DNA from: Anodontia alba
Taxonomy: Eukaryota > Mollusca > Bivalvia > Lucinida > Lucinidae
Length of the DNA: 64,000 nt
Direction: 5' to 3'
Assembly (NCBI GenBank): GCA_964016985.1
Contig: OZ024827.1
Coordinates: 23,745,433-23,809,432, forward strand
Shown here: positions 1 through 9,499 of the stretch, in pieces
Numbering within the stretch: position 1 is the first letter of the stretch
Layout: each line of letters opens with the position of its first letter
Notes under the pieces: generated by a model
Database searches by the model: none
What the model was told of the DNA's origin: nothing
Seen by the model: only the letters and a program-made list of their open reading frames with translations
Translations under genes and position numbers: made by a program

Positions 1-600
1 AAGCCCGCTGTATGTTGGGACTGAGTGTCAAAAAGATACATAATTAGATATGTGTTGTTTATGGAGATATAGGTTGTTCATGAATTCCGTTCTGGTCACT
101 ATGTATCTTAGCTTATTTCAGGTGTTGCTATTTCTGTTTCACAATGTACTTTTGGCTTTAGTTCAGGGTGGTCTTTACTAGAGTGTTTGGACACTTCGTT
201 GTATCTCGAAAATTACGCGCCAGCCTTATTTGTTCTAAAAGTTGTCTACAAGACGTGTACTGTTGTCGCATTGGTCTGTTGAACTGAATTATTTCGTTTG
301 TTTGGTTTTGATTTTGTAATAGTCTCTCTACTACAATGTCTCAGTCATATCAGACTATACATGTATATATTGTAACAAACTCTAAAATATCTGAGTACAG
401 ATAGGTGTAGAAAATCATTAAAACAGAAATGATTAGTACTTGCAATACCATTTTTACACAAGAATATGCAGTCTGATGAATAAAAACACGCTTGTAGACT
501 GCAATACAAACAACACCATGAGAATTCTGCAAACTACCTGGAGGGGTATATTCCAATTTGTCTGAAAAGAAAATAGAAATATCTTATTGAGCCGTGGATT
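1..600. other. AT-rich stretch, no gene seen
   Basis: I see no coding region, RNA gene or clear repeat boundary here. The reading frames are short and of low complexity. The segment ends in a short TA run followed by an A-run that leads into the G-run repeat starting near 629. Confidence 0.5.
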
Positions 601-628
601 AACTGAGGACTGTGTTATATATATATAA

Positions 629-1130
629 AAAAAAAGGTAAGAGAAAAGTCCAGGGAGTGCCACAATCACAAACCGCAGCCCTTCCCAGACCCCAAGAGGA
701 AGAGGAAACCGACAAATCTAAACAAGCACAAACCGAACAAACGTACGAAAAGCACTAAGATTAGCTCTCTCTTCCCCAGCGAGGTAATCGCAATACTAAA
801 AGGACTGAAAAAGACAAGAACAAAATGACACACGGAAATACATACAACAAATCGCCTCGTAGAATAAACCACAAAGCAACAAAGAGTAAGACTAACACCG
901 GGACCACCGCCTTCGAACGGTCAGTAGAGCAAACCACCGGGGGGGGGGGTGGGGGGAGGGGGGCGAGGGTTTAAAGCACTTTTACAGCTAGCTAACATCA
1001 CCCTGGGTCCCGCTGCTACTCTTAATACAGAAATACATAAAACTTCGGTTCGCATAAAGGCTCCCAAATCAGTATTGCTTTCTGAAACGCAAATCACTCG
1101 CGAGAGTTTTCAAAACCTATTTGGCATTTT
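629..1130 (+). repeat. Interspersed G-run repeat, copy A
   Basis: The block starts GGTAAGAGAAAAGTCCAGGG after an A-run. It contains GTAAGACTAACACCGGGACC, a G-run interrupted by one T and one A (940-963), and then CAGCTAGCTAACATCACCCT. The same ordered blocks recur at 1610-1790 (+), 29290-29705 (-), 44110-44480 (-) and partly 56850-57110 (+), so this is a dispersed repeat. Frames across it are spurious: they differ between copies and share no recognisable domain. I see no terminal inverted repeats, so the class is unknown. Similarity may continue to about 1480, because parts of 1130-1480 resemble 51185-51340 and 57160-57320. Confidence 0.75.
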
Positions 1131-1609
1131 CTGAACGATTATTGTAAACACGTCTCATACGACCTCAAGTTAGAGACTAGCCATTATTCTCGTTGACGAT
1201 ACTTGATATTAGATCGAATGAATAATATCAATCATTATTAATTTTATAAAGGATTGAATGTATAATATCAACCTAGTCAACATTTCCATATTTTTATTAA
1301 GCATATAAAATTTATTAGCATAGACGGCCATCTTGGTCGTGCCAAAAGACAGCTTGAGAATTCGCTATCGTCCACCAAAAAACTATCACAAATGAACGGA
1401 AAGTTTCCTTTCGTTAGCGAGTAGCCGTGAACGCCTCGCTTAACTGAACACTGAACGTGGCCCAGGTAACAGCAATTTCGCACTTATAATGGTAAAGAAA
1501 CAAAACTCATTGGATACGATTACATATCATGTTCCTTAAGGCATGGCAAACGCAAGCCTGCAATGCCGAGTTGAAGGCACCAGAAGGAGGGGCAGACAGA
1601 AGGAAAAAA

Positions 1610-1790
1610 AAGGTAAGAGAAAAGTCCAGGGAGTGCCACAATCACAAACCGCAGCCCTTCCCAGACCCCAAGAGGAAGAGGAAACCGACAAATCCAAACA
1701 GCTAGCTAACTTCACCCTGGGTCCCGATGCTACTCTTAATACAGAAACACATAAAAATTCGGTTCGCATAAAGGCTCCCAACTCAGTCAG
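1610..1790 (+). repeat. Interspersed G-run repeat, copy B, internally deleted
   Basis: It opens like copy A with GGTAAGAGAAAAGTCCAGGG, but jumps from GACAAATCCAAACAG straight to CTAGCTAACTTCACCC. It therefore lacks about 290 bp of the middle, including the G-run. The junction falls at a short shared CAG and lacks a GT-AG pair, so it is a deletion and not a spliced intron. A 137-codon frame crosses it (1543-1956), but I do not recognise the product and consider it chance. Confidence 0.7.
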
Positions 1791-1956
1791 TGCATCAAAG
1801 CGAAAACATAAAAATCAAATTAATCACTATAATAAACAAAGACGAGTACTCATGGCTAATTCTACTGTATGCCAGAGTAAATGTGAAAGCTTGATAGACA
1901 ACATCAAGGAATCGATAGGAGTTGGAGCTTCGCAAACTCTTAAAGGGCAGCTGTAA

Positions 1957-2765
1957 TAAAAATCTGCCTTTGGAAGCAAAGAACACATTACAGATAGAAA
2001 ATGGAAGATTTGGTTTTATTGAGACTCTTTATAAGCAGTGATGAAGTTTGCAATACTGCTTATGCCATCCATTTTCAAAGATACTACTAGGGGCTCATTG
2101 ATCTCAAAGAAAATAAAACTATAATCTGCACTATGAAGACAGATCAGATGGAGAGAACCATTTCAAAGTTATAAGTTGCGTCCCAACCACGGACACAGTT
2201 GGTTTAAACAATACATGTATTTATATCTCTATAAAAAACATACAGTTAAGTCATATGCATACAATGGCAAAATAAAAATGTGGATTGAAGCTTTAAGCTT
2301 ATTGAATAGTCTGTTTCCTCACTGGCAGATATAGGGTAGCTGTAAGTTTCTTAACACATATTATCTAAATATGCAGAATACCAACACCAACAGACATGAC
2401 CTGTTTATGGAGGAACAGAATAAGATATATGGATGATATAAAATAATAATAAAAAAAAGTTAGACGAAAATCTGATCGTTCGCAAGGTCAAGCATTTGCT
2501 TCCTGATGCCCGCCTTAACCTTGATTTGATCCACTGTTGTTATCGCTTCCCAGGCCTCTGTTGGCGTCCGCCTAGAGTCTCATATTACGATCAAAAGGCT
2601 TTTGTGTTCTATTTTTTATTTATTTGCAGAAATCATTAAGATGAACAATCTCAAACGTCAAACGCCATAGTTAGTTGTTGGTGTCTTTGTTAACTGCATT
2701 TGTTGAGAATAGTTCGGTCGCAACAGAAACGAGTTGAACATTATTTCACAATTTTCTTGCTGTCT
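1957..2765. other. No gene recognised
   Basis: This is AT-rich sequence with only short frames. I found no repeat copy from elsewhere in the window and no motif I can name. Confidence 0.4.
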
Positions 2766-3044
2766 CATCACGAAAACATACCTTTATAATTTTGACTCCC
2801 TTAAGCCCCACTTTTATATAGTAAAACTTGGGCTTACAGGGGTATACATTATGTTTCTTATTTCTGCTCTAAAACATAGATTGTGGGTACTCGTTAGAAC
2901 CGCCTCGCCGAGGCGGTCCTAACGAATACCACACTCTATATTTTGAGCAGAAATATGAAGAATATCAGAATTTTATATCTGAAAATTTTCAGATTTTGGT
3001 GGTAAAATTTTCAGTATATTTTAAATAGGCGTGTTTTTGTAATG
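2766..3044 (+). mobile_element. Palindromic MITE-1, copy 1
   Basis: The ends are CATCACGAAAACATACC and, inverted, GGCGTGTTTTTGTAATG. The order inside is a terminal repeat, a 14 bp hairpin around CCCCACTTTTATATAGTAAA, a large central palindrome with arms of about 50 bp containing GTACTCGTTAGAACCGCC, then a CTGAAAATTTTCAG-like palindrome, then the other terminal repeat. There is no coding capacity. Seven copies share this order, which fits a non-autonomous DNA element. No target duplication is clear. The right arm of the central palindrome has decayed in this copy. Confidence 0.85.
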
Positions 3045-3054
3045 TTATCCAAAA

Positions 3055-3101
3055 AAGAATTTCGGTTCTCATCGAGAATCATCATCGGTCCACGTGACGC
3101 C
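3055..3101 (-). ncRNA. Decayed inverted hammerhead-like core
   Basis: Read on the minus strand, this shows CCGATGA, a short hairpin built on TTCTCGATGAGAA, then GAAAT. It mirrors the intact-looking CTGATGA/GAAAC core at 4830-4859 at the other end of the Penelope-like element. The conserved U of CUGAUGA and the C of GAAAC are both changed, so I expect it to be inactive. Its inverted orientation suggests that the element's terminal repeats lie head-to-head. Confidence 0.5.
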
Positions 3102-3159
3102 ACGAGACATAGACGGCTTACAAGTAGACATTTTACTTGAGGTAAACAGGTAGATTTTG

Positions 3160-4660
3160 CTCAGGTTGCATGCCCCCAGGTCCCGGTTCATGACGAGTGG
3201 AAACTAACAGTGATATTGGACAAGAATGAGTATGAGAATAAGATGGGTCTGATGCTGAGTGATGATAAAACTTATGAGCAACTCAGCAATGATCCTACCT
3301 GCAAATACAAAAGGCGGCTGGCAGATATATTAACGAGACTGTAAAACGGGTATAAGATAACGGTAGCCCAGTATGACCACCTATACCCCACATCAGAAAA
3401 AATTTCCAAGATATTTTACACTGCAGATACATAACAGAACACTCCGCTCCTTCCAATAATCCACTATACATCTAGGGCTCTGGCGTCATATTTGGTCCTT
3501 TAGTTGACGCTACTGAGCACCATGTTTAGAACTCTAAGGACTTTAGCACGTTCATGGCAGTGATCATAACTGAAAAGAGGAAATATTCAATTCGCATGAT
3601 GTAGTTTGTCTCTTCATTAACACCCCGATAGATAAAGCGCGGGAGGTAATTTGAAGTAGACTTGAAAAGATCAGTAAACTTAAAAACAGAAAAAAGGTTA
3701 CTGGTCTCGGATATTATGGATCTCCTTAAATTTGTGCTTACTACAACTTATTTCTCGTTCCGTGGAAAATAAATATCTGCAAACGTTTGGCACGGCAAGG
3801 GCTAGTCCTGTTTCTCCAATGGTCGCAAACTTGTATATGGAGTTCCTGAAACAATAAGCTATCGCTATAGCACCGGTCATTTGTGCACCTCGACTGTGAA
3901 AACAGTATGTAGACATTTTTAGAAATCATTAAGAAAGGACAAGTAGATAATCCTACACCGCACCTAAGTCAAGTTGATGCCACCGGGGCCATTTAATACA
4001 CATATGAGATGGAAAAAGAAGACAAAGTACCTTTTCTAGATACACTGATTGAGAAAAAAGGATTATGGGACAGTGAAATTGTTCATATACCGTAAATCAA
4101 CTCGTACGGACCAATATTTCCAATTTGATTCACACCGTCTGTTACAACAGAACCTCAGTGTAATCAGAACGTTACTTGATAGGTGTTTTTCGGTGGTTAC
4201 TGAAGCAAAGAACAGGAAAGAGAGGTGGTGGAGGACATTGCATCTGCTGTTAAGACTTGTAGGTATCCGCAGAGGTCGATATAAAAAGGGAAAATATAAG
4301 TGGTAAATAAAGAGAAGGAAACTGGGAAGGGAAAGGAAAACCTCAAAACTGATAAGGACAAATCCAAATGCTGCTTGGTTATTCCATATATCAAAGGCTC
4401 GTATTAAAAAGCGTAGACAGGGTAATGAAAAAACACAGCATATCAGTCTTTATGCGACTACATCACACAGTCCGTCCCAAAGATAAAGTGGAAAAAGAAA
4501 AATACTTGTGGTGTCGTGTTTGAGATCCTGTGTCACAAATGGGAATGTAAATACATATCTAAAACGGGCAGAAAATTCAACATGAGATCGAGTGAACATC
4601 AGAAAGATGCCAAAAATGTACCACAGCTATACGCCAGATCAAAATGAAAGTCGTATGAAA
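3160..4660 (+). pseudogene. Penelope-like reverse transcriptase + GIY-YIG (decayed)
   Basis: Pieces in several frames follow the order of a Penelope-like element protein. They are an N-terminal YEQLSNDPTCKYKRRL (about 3265-3320), a YDHLYPTSEK block (about 3370), LLKFVLTTTYFSFRGK (about 3721-3768), TFGTARASPVSPMVANLYME (about 3786-3845; GTAMGSP-type motif), and QYVDIF where YVDD is expected (about 3903-3920). Then come FLDTLIEKKG, YRKSTRTDQY and RTLLDR (4033-4190), and a GIY-YIG-like end with CGVVFEI, KYISKTGR and HQK (4508-4608). One catalytic Asp of YVDD is lost, and stops and frameshifts are frequent, so it is dead. In this family the reverse transcriptase copies RNA at a nick made by the GIY-YIG nuclease. 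Confidence 0.8.
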
Positions 4661-4814
4661 CATAATTTAACAGAAGTATAGTAGTTCATATCGCGAAGGC
4701 TAACCATGTCATCGCTTAGGAGGGGGCAAATGTAGTTGCGACTCAGAAAAGTATGAGGATCAGTCAGTCTCCACACGTCTAGTAGTAAGCAGTCCAAGTT
4801 CAGTTACGTCACGA

Positions 4815-4869
4815 GTACAAGGTAAAAGTCTGATGATGGTTCTCGATGAGAACCGAAACTGTCGCTGTA
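4815..4869 (+). ncRNA. Putative hammerhead ribozyme (type I)
   Basis: CTGATGA (4830-4836) is followed by a stem II of seven pairs, GGTTCTC-GAT-GAGAACC (4838-4854), then GAAAC (4855-4859) and a GTC cleavage triplet (4861-4863). Stem I can form from AGT (4827-4829) with GCT (4864-4866), and from TAC with GTA across a bulge. Stem III is minimal (C-T-G), so cleavage might need two RNAs or a tandem copy. Penelope-like elements are known to carry hammerhead motifs in their terminal repeats, and the position just after the GIY-YIG remnant fits. The motif is seen in the sequence; activity is inferred. Confidence 0.6.
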
Positions 4870-5275
4870 AATAAATATTTTTATTAGGATAAGACAACAA
4901 GTAAAATTGTGGAATAATGTGATATTCTGTCCTGATGAACTTATTCATGAAAGAGTTGTACATGCTTATAAATAATATAATTTACAGCTCCACTAGGTAT
5001 GCCATGAATAACCAGAGACATTGTGAAAAGTAAGGTAACTGACTATATTGTGTGCAGCAGAAAATGTATCGGCGTTTCTCCTTCCCCTCAAGAACAAAGT
5101 GGACTGTCTATCATTTTTGTGATACAGATGATGATTTGGTGCAATGCAGTCAAGTCCCAGTCGTGTGTAATATCCTACCAAATGGCGGAAGTTGAGTAGT
5201 TTCAAAATGTTAAGGTGGGAAGCGTTTTGGACTATCTGAAGCTGTTCAGTGAGGGTGCGTTTTTAATATCTTGAT
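4870..5275. other. No gene recognised
   Basis: AT-rich sequence after the Penelope-like element. The only frames are short and unrecognised. Confidence 0.4.
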
Positions 5276-5516
5276 TTTGGCCGCGCCATGCGAAATATAT
5301 CTTCGGGCATATGTGACAAACGAAGGCCCAGATCAGCCTGCTCATCCCCGCTGTCAGATCAGGTACTTCGCTGTCCGCAAACAAACTCATTGCATACTAT
5401 AAAATGTTTCAATGGAAAAAAAAAATACCCGGATAAGACTCTGCGCATGTCAGGATGATGTGAATTCGGATATTTGCACATGCTCGGAGGCATTGTTTCG
5501 CTTTTCTCGGCCCATT
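5276..5516 (+). mobile_element. MITE-3 copy a
   Basis: The left end GGCCGCGCCATGCGAAA and the right end TTTCGCTTTTCTCGGCCCAT are imperfect inverted repeats. The inside contains GCCCAGATCAGCCTG and GACTCTGCGCATG, which recur in copies at 7866-8108 and 26173-26416. It has no coding capacity. It is about 240 bp, a normal size for a non-autonomous DNA element. I could not settle on a target duplication. Confidence 0.65.
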
Positions 5517-5670
5517 TAGAGCATCCCCGTCTCTCAATGCGGAAGGGAGAAATGAAGAATAATAGGTTGTTATTTCGAAAAGCTGGCATAAAGAAATTCT
5601 GTGAATTTCTAACTGGGTATCTGCTGAATCATTTCAACGCTATAGGCCAAAACAAATACCTTTGCAAACA

Positions 5671-5711
5671 GTGTAGATCCAGATGAGATGGTTGATAATC
5701 TGGATCTACAC
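5671..5711. repeat. MITE-2-type hairpin
   Basis: GTGTAGATCCAGAT and ATCTGGATCTACAC form a perfect 14 bp stem around a 13-base loop. The arms match the outer part of the longer hairpins at 13029-13083 and 15658-15706, so this is probably a reduced copy of the same element. Confidence 0.6.
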
Positions 5712-5914
5712 TTTTGCCATTCAATTAGTGATTTTGATTGATATTCCTGTTTGCAACAATGGCTGTGTCCAAATTCAAAGACGAAAGAGCCCACTTCAGA
5801 AACAGTTAACAGACAAGGTAAAGGACTGAAGTGATGGGATGTGAAGCACAATTTTTCAACGAAAGAAGCAAGTGTATATTTGCATATTAACTTTGCCATG
5901 TAACAAATTTATCT

Positions 5915-5980
5915 AAATCAACTTATACGGTATAGATGAAAAACTCAGAAATGTTTCATCTATACAGGATAAGTTGATTT
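5915..5980. repeat. 27 bp-stem hairpin
   Basis: The left arm begins AAATCAACTTAT and the right arm ends ATAAGTTGATTT. The arms are 27 bp with two mismatches, around a loop of about 12 bases. The geometry resembles a microRNA precursor, but it could equally be a short foldback element remnant. I see no second copy in the window. Confidence 0.5.
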
Positions 5981-6162
5981 TTCAAGTTCAGGTTTCAAAA
6001 TTGAAATGAAGAAATAACAGTCACGGCATCTTCTTTTATCATTTACGTAATAACATTTTTACGCAAGCAAATAAAAAAAAAGTTTGTTGGTATTTTCTTA
6101 TATAATATTTTCTTCCGGGTAGTAGAATATGTTAAGCGTGCTACTAAATCGGTTTTGTAGGG

Positions 6163-6300
6163 GTGTGTGTGTGTGGGGGGGGGGGGGGGGGGGGGGGGGG
6201 GGTGGTGGGGGAGGTGGGCTGGGGGTGTATGTGTGCGCGCACGTGCGTGTATGCGTGTGTCTGAATGTGTGTGTATGTCGAGGGGGGGAGGGAAGGGGGT
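6163..6300. repeat. GT/poly-G low-complexity tract
   Basis: A (GT)n start passes into an almost unbroken G-run (6175-6201) and then a purine/GT mix. A 67-residue frame here is glycine-rich low-complexity translation and not a protein. Confidence 0.9.
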
Positions 6301-6379
6301 AATAATTTACAATGCTATGTCACACTGTGCAATATCGCGTGGGTCGCTTCATCAAAATTGGAAGTTGTAGCATGATGAT

Positions 6380-6555
6380 AATAATAATAATGATAAATAT
6401 CTCCGCTGGTCGCATTTTGGATAGCGAACGATGCCTAGTTCTTCGTGCGGAGACCGAGGACTCTGATAAGACTGCGCGGATGCACAGGCTGATTTGAATC
6501 TTTGTTAGGCGCACACAGGTCCGAAGGCACGTTTTCTCATGTTGCTGCCCATAAG
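6380..6555 (+). repeat. MITE-3-related fragment
   Basis: It contains CTCTGATAAGACTGCGCGGA, CAGGCTGATTTGAATC and GCGCATTTTGGATAGC-like blocks, also seen at 27285-27505. It is a diverged relative of the family rather than a clean copy. Confidence 0.5.
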
Positions 6556-6587
6556 CTCCTAAAAAGAGCGTGACTCACTAGAACAAG

Positions 6588-6636
6588 AGGCCAAAGAGTT
6601 ACAATTCGCTCACCTGAGTGAAACAGCTATAGGATA
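6588..6636 (+). repeat. Short composite-repeat end fragment
   Basis: AACAAGAGGCC with GCTCACCTGAG resembles the outer end of the composite repeats at 13733-15150 and 30219-31938. Nothing else of that element is present. Confidence 0.4.
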
Positions 6637-7240
6637 ATTGCAGATCACATGGAACAGTTTTCCGTACATTGCACTAACCAGTAAACAGCGTATGACCTTA
6701 ACATTTACCGCTCTGTGGGCTAATTCAATAGATGACAGATTGGAGACAATTTGCATGAAATGTCAGAACGTGTTTTTTGGAAAAAAAATAAGAAAAAAAA
6801 AAAAAAAAAAACATTTCAAATATCGTCTGTTGAAAATTTTATCCAGAATAAAAATTATTTTGAAAAGTAGCCGGGGTAGGCTATATTTGGTCTAGGCTAC
6901 CAAATTCTGATGCTTCATCAAAGCATTTGTTCCTCTTGAGCGTTCCTATGACGTTTGAACAAAATGGTTTTAAAGATTGATTATATAATTTTATTTTCAC
7001 ATTTTTGCCATGCATTTGCAGCACACGGCATACTGATGTGCCCCAAACTGTGACTGTATCAGGGGGTAAAAATATGACTGTAAGTAGGATTCTAAAAGAA
7101 AAACCTTTTTATACTGTAAACTTTTATGCAAGCTTCAAGAATATGGCTTCCCGGCTTATTATGTAGTACATATTTTACCATTTTTGACATGTACGCAATG
7201 TTTGTATAGCCGCTCGTATGACTCTTGTGTCTCTGGCTTA

Positions 7241-7500
7241 CATCACGAAAACACGCCTATATATATTTTGACCCCCTTAAACCCCCACTTTTATATAGTA
7301 AAACTGGGGTTTACAGGGGTATACATTATTTTTTCTTATTTCTGCTCAAAACCATAGATTGTGGGTACTCGTTAGAACCGCCTCGCCAATCTATGTTTTG
7401 AGCGAAAATATGAAAAATATCAGAGTTTTTTATCTGAAAATTTTCAGTTTTTGGAGGTGAAATGTTCTATATATTTAAATAGTCGTGTTTTCGTTTAATG
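7241..7500 (+). mobile_element. Palindromic MITE-1, copy 2 (one arm lost)
   Basis: It has the terminal repeat CATCACGAAAACACGCCTAT and the hairpin with AAACTGGGGTTTACAGGGG. The left arm of the central palindrome runs to CCGCCTCGCCAATCTATG, where most of the right arm is missing. The right end is CGTGTTTTCGTTTAATG. Loss of one palindrome arm is a typical replication or deletion outcome for large hairpins. Confidence 0.85.
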
Positions 7501-7865
7501 GTCAAGGGAGGCATCTCGCACCCCAAGCAAATATTTAAGAACTTGGTTTCATGACTTCAAGCCTTTGCATTTTATCATTTGTTCTAAAATGTATGAAGTC
7601 TCCAGATATGGGTACACAACCAGTGTTTGACAAATTCTGTTGCTCTAGGAAACCGCTGCTCATTCACCCACTCCACCTGCGTGAGCATTTCTTCTAAATG
7701 CTAAACTAAATGACTTCACACCATGGTTTTCATTTTTGTACGAGTATATGTACGTATCTCATGGGATGCGGTACATAAGCATCTTGTGGCTATTTTCTTC
7801 TAAGTATCAGTGGGTAACAATATGACTGTAACTGAAGATTTTTGCTACTTCATCACATGTTGTAA

Positions 7866-8108
7866 CATGGGCCGCGTCAAGCGAAAAGAAGCCTTCAAAC
7901 ATGCGCAAACTGCACACATGCAGATCATCCTCCGCATGCGAATGTATCATCCGGGCCTTTGCTCTCCATTCATACATTCTGTAGTATTCAATGATTCTGT
8001 CAGCAGATATTGAAGACCCTGATCAGACTGTGTGGATGCGCACGTTGGTCTGGGCTTTGCTATCAGCATGTGCCAGAAGACACTGTTTCGCTTGGCGCGG
8101 CCCACATG
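7866..8108 (-). mobile_element. MITE-3 copy b
   Basis: It is bounded by CATGGGCCGCGTCAAGCGAA and TTTCGCTTGGCGCGGCCCA, inverted with respect to each other. The internal GACCCTGATCAGACTG matches copies a and c in reverse. Confidence 0.7.
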
Positions 8109-8218
8109 TGCACTTAACCTTAGTACAGTTTTTGTTTTCATTTCCCTTTGGAATATTGAGCCGAATCTGATAACTTGGAAAATCGAGTTCAACTTAATCC
8201 GTTCGTGGTAGGGTGGAG

Positions 8219-8219
8219 T

Positions 8220-8313
<94 letters not shown>
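8219..8313. repeat. (GT)n microsatellite
   Basis: About 47 uninterrupted GT units. The histidine/threonine and cysteine/valine frames that cross it are translation of the repeat. Confidence 0.98.
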
Positions 8314-8316
<3 letters not shown>

Positions 8317-8773
8317 GGAGCGGGGTGTTGGCGCATGGGGTAAGGCAAACTACATTGCTGCCGTCTGAAGAGTTAAACGGCTTTTATTGAAATAGTTTGA
8401 AATCAAATTGATGTTTGTCATATAAAGGGCAAAGATCAGCCTAGGATTAACATTAGAACAAACCTAGCAGACCTCCAATCCACAATGTTCTAAACTGAGA
8501 CTCAGCATCGAAGCTTGTTTGGTTCTGAAAAAGACTCTTCAGTGGTTTTCAACATCGACTGGTATAGCGGCCATTTCTGTCATTTGAGCGTATCCATTAA
8601 AATAATTTTTCAAGTCTCTTTTGATATAAGGCTTCACATGAAATTTGGTGAAAAACAGCCCAGTAATTTCAGAGGAAAATGCGTTCAATGATTTTATGAT
8701 TTTATACATCCATGCAGCCCAGGAGCAAGGGAAGATAAAGTTAGTCGGAGAATAAAACGTTTTATTATAGCTG

Positions 8774-9144
<371 letters not shown>

Positions 9145-9162
9145 TGGGGGCTTGTCCGAAAT
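9145..9162 (+). other. Primer-binding site, tRNA-Pro type
   Basis: TGGGGGCTTGTCCGAAAT starts immediately after the LTR. By my comparison, 15 of 18 bases fit the complement of a tRNA-Pro 3' end, including the TGG that pairs with the tRNA CCA. This would prime minus-strand DNA synthesis. Confidence 0.7.
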
Positions 9163-9172
9163 TGGACTTTAT

Positions 9173-9226
9173 AAGCCGAAATGGCTTCACGTCATCATAA
9201 ATGATGACTTCCTTGAAAAGGGGGAG
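9173..9226 (+). other. TRIM internal hairpins and polypurine tract
   Basis: AAGCC-GAAAT-GGCTT (9173-9187) and GTCATCAT-AA-ATGATGAC (9191-9208) are two perfect stem-loops. GAAAAGGGGGAG (9215-9226) is a polypurine tract touching the 3' LTR. With the primer site, these make up almost all of the internal region. The hairpins sit where packaging signals lie in larger LTR elements; that role is inference. Confidence 0.65.
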
Positions 9227-9450
9227 TGTTACGGCCTAGCACTCCTACCTTCTATTATCTGCGTTGGCAGATTACGCATAGCTTCTAAGTATATATACAA
9301 TCTCTGACAACTGCGTCAGGGAGTCGACTCTTTGGCTCAGTGGTTAGAGCATTGGATTTTTAACATTGAGGACCGGGTTCGAATCCCACGGCAGGCGTGA
9401 GAATTTTTTCAGCTATGCTTCATTCCTTTGTTGCGACTTTCATGTCGTAA

Positions 9451-9452
<2 letters not shown>
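9227..9452 (+). repeat. TRIM 3' LTR
   Basis: It is the same length as the 5' LTR, with about ten substitutions. The A box (9333-9343), the B box (9376-9386) and the T6 run are unchanged. Three differences cluster in the anticodon-stem region. Confidence 0.8.

Positions 9453-9494
<42 letters not shown>
9453..9494. repeat. (AT)n microsatellite remainder
   Basis: Continuation of the (AT)n array on the far side of the TRIM. Confidence 0.95.
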
Positions 9495-9496
<2 letters not shown>

Positions 9497-9499
9497 CAA

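Noticed and set aside
1600..1790. Copy B as a spliced retrocopy of copy A
   Set aside because: The missing middle lacks GT-AG borders; the junction has only a CAG microhomology, so a deletion is simpler.
1543..1956. 137-codon open frame
   Set aside because: Half of it is repeat copy B; the rest has no motif and no gene context.
2734..2922. 62-codon frame ending in an Arg-rich tail
   Set aside because: It reads into the MITE-1 terminal repeat and palindrome; the same reading appears by chance at other copies.
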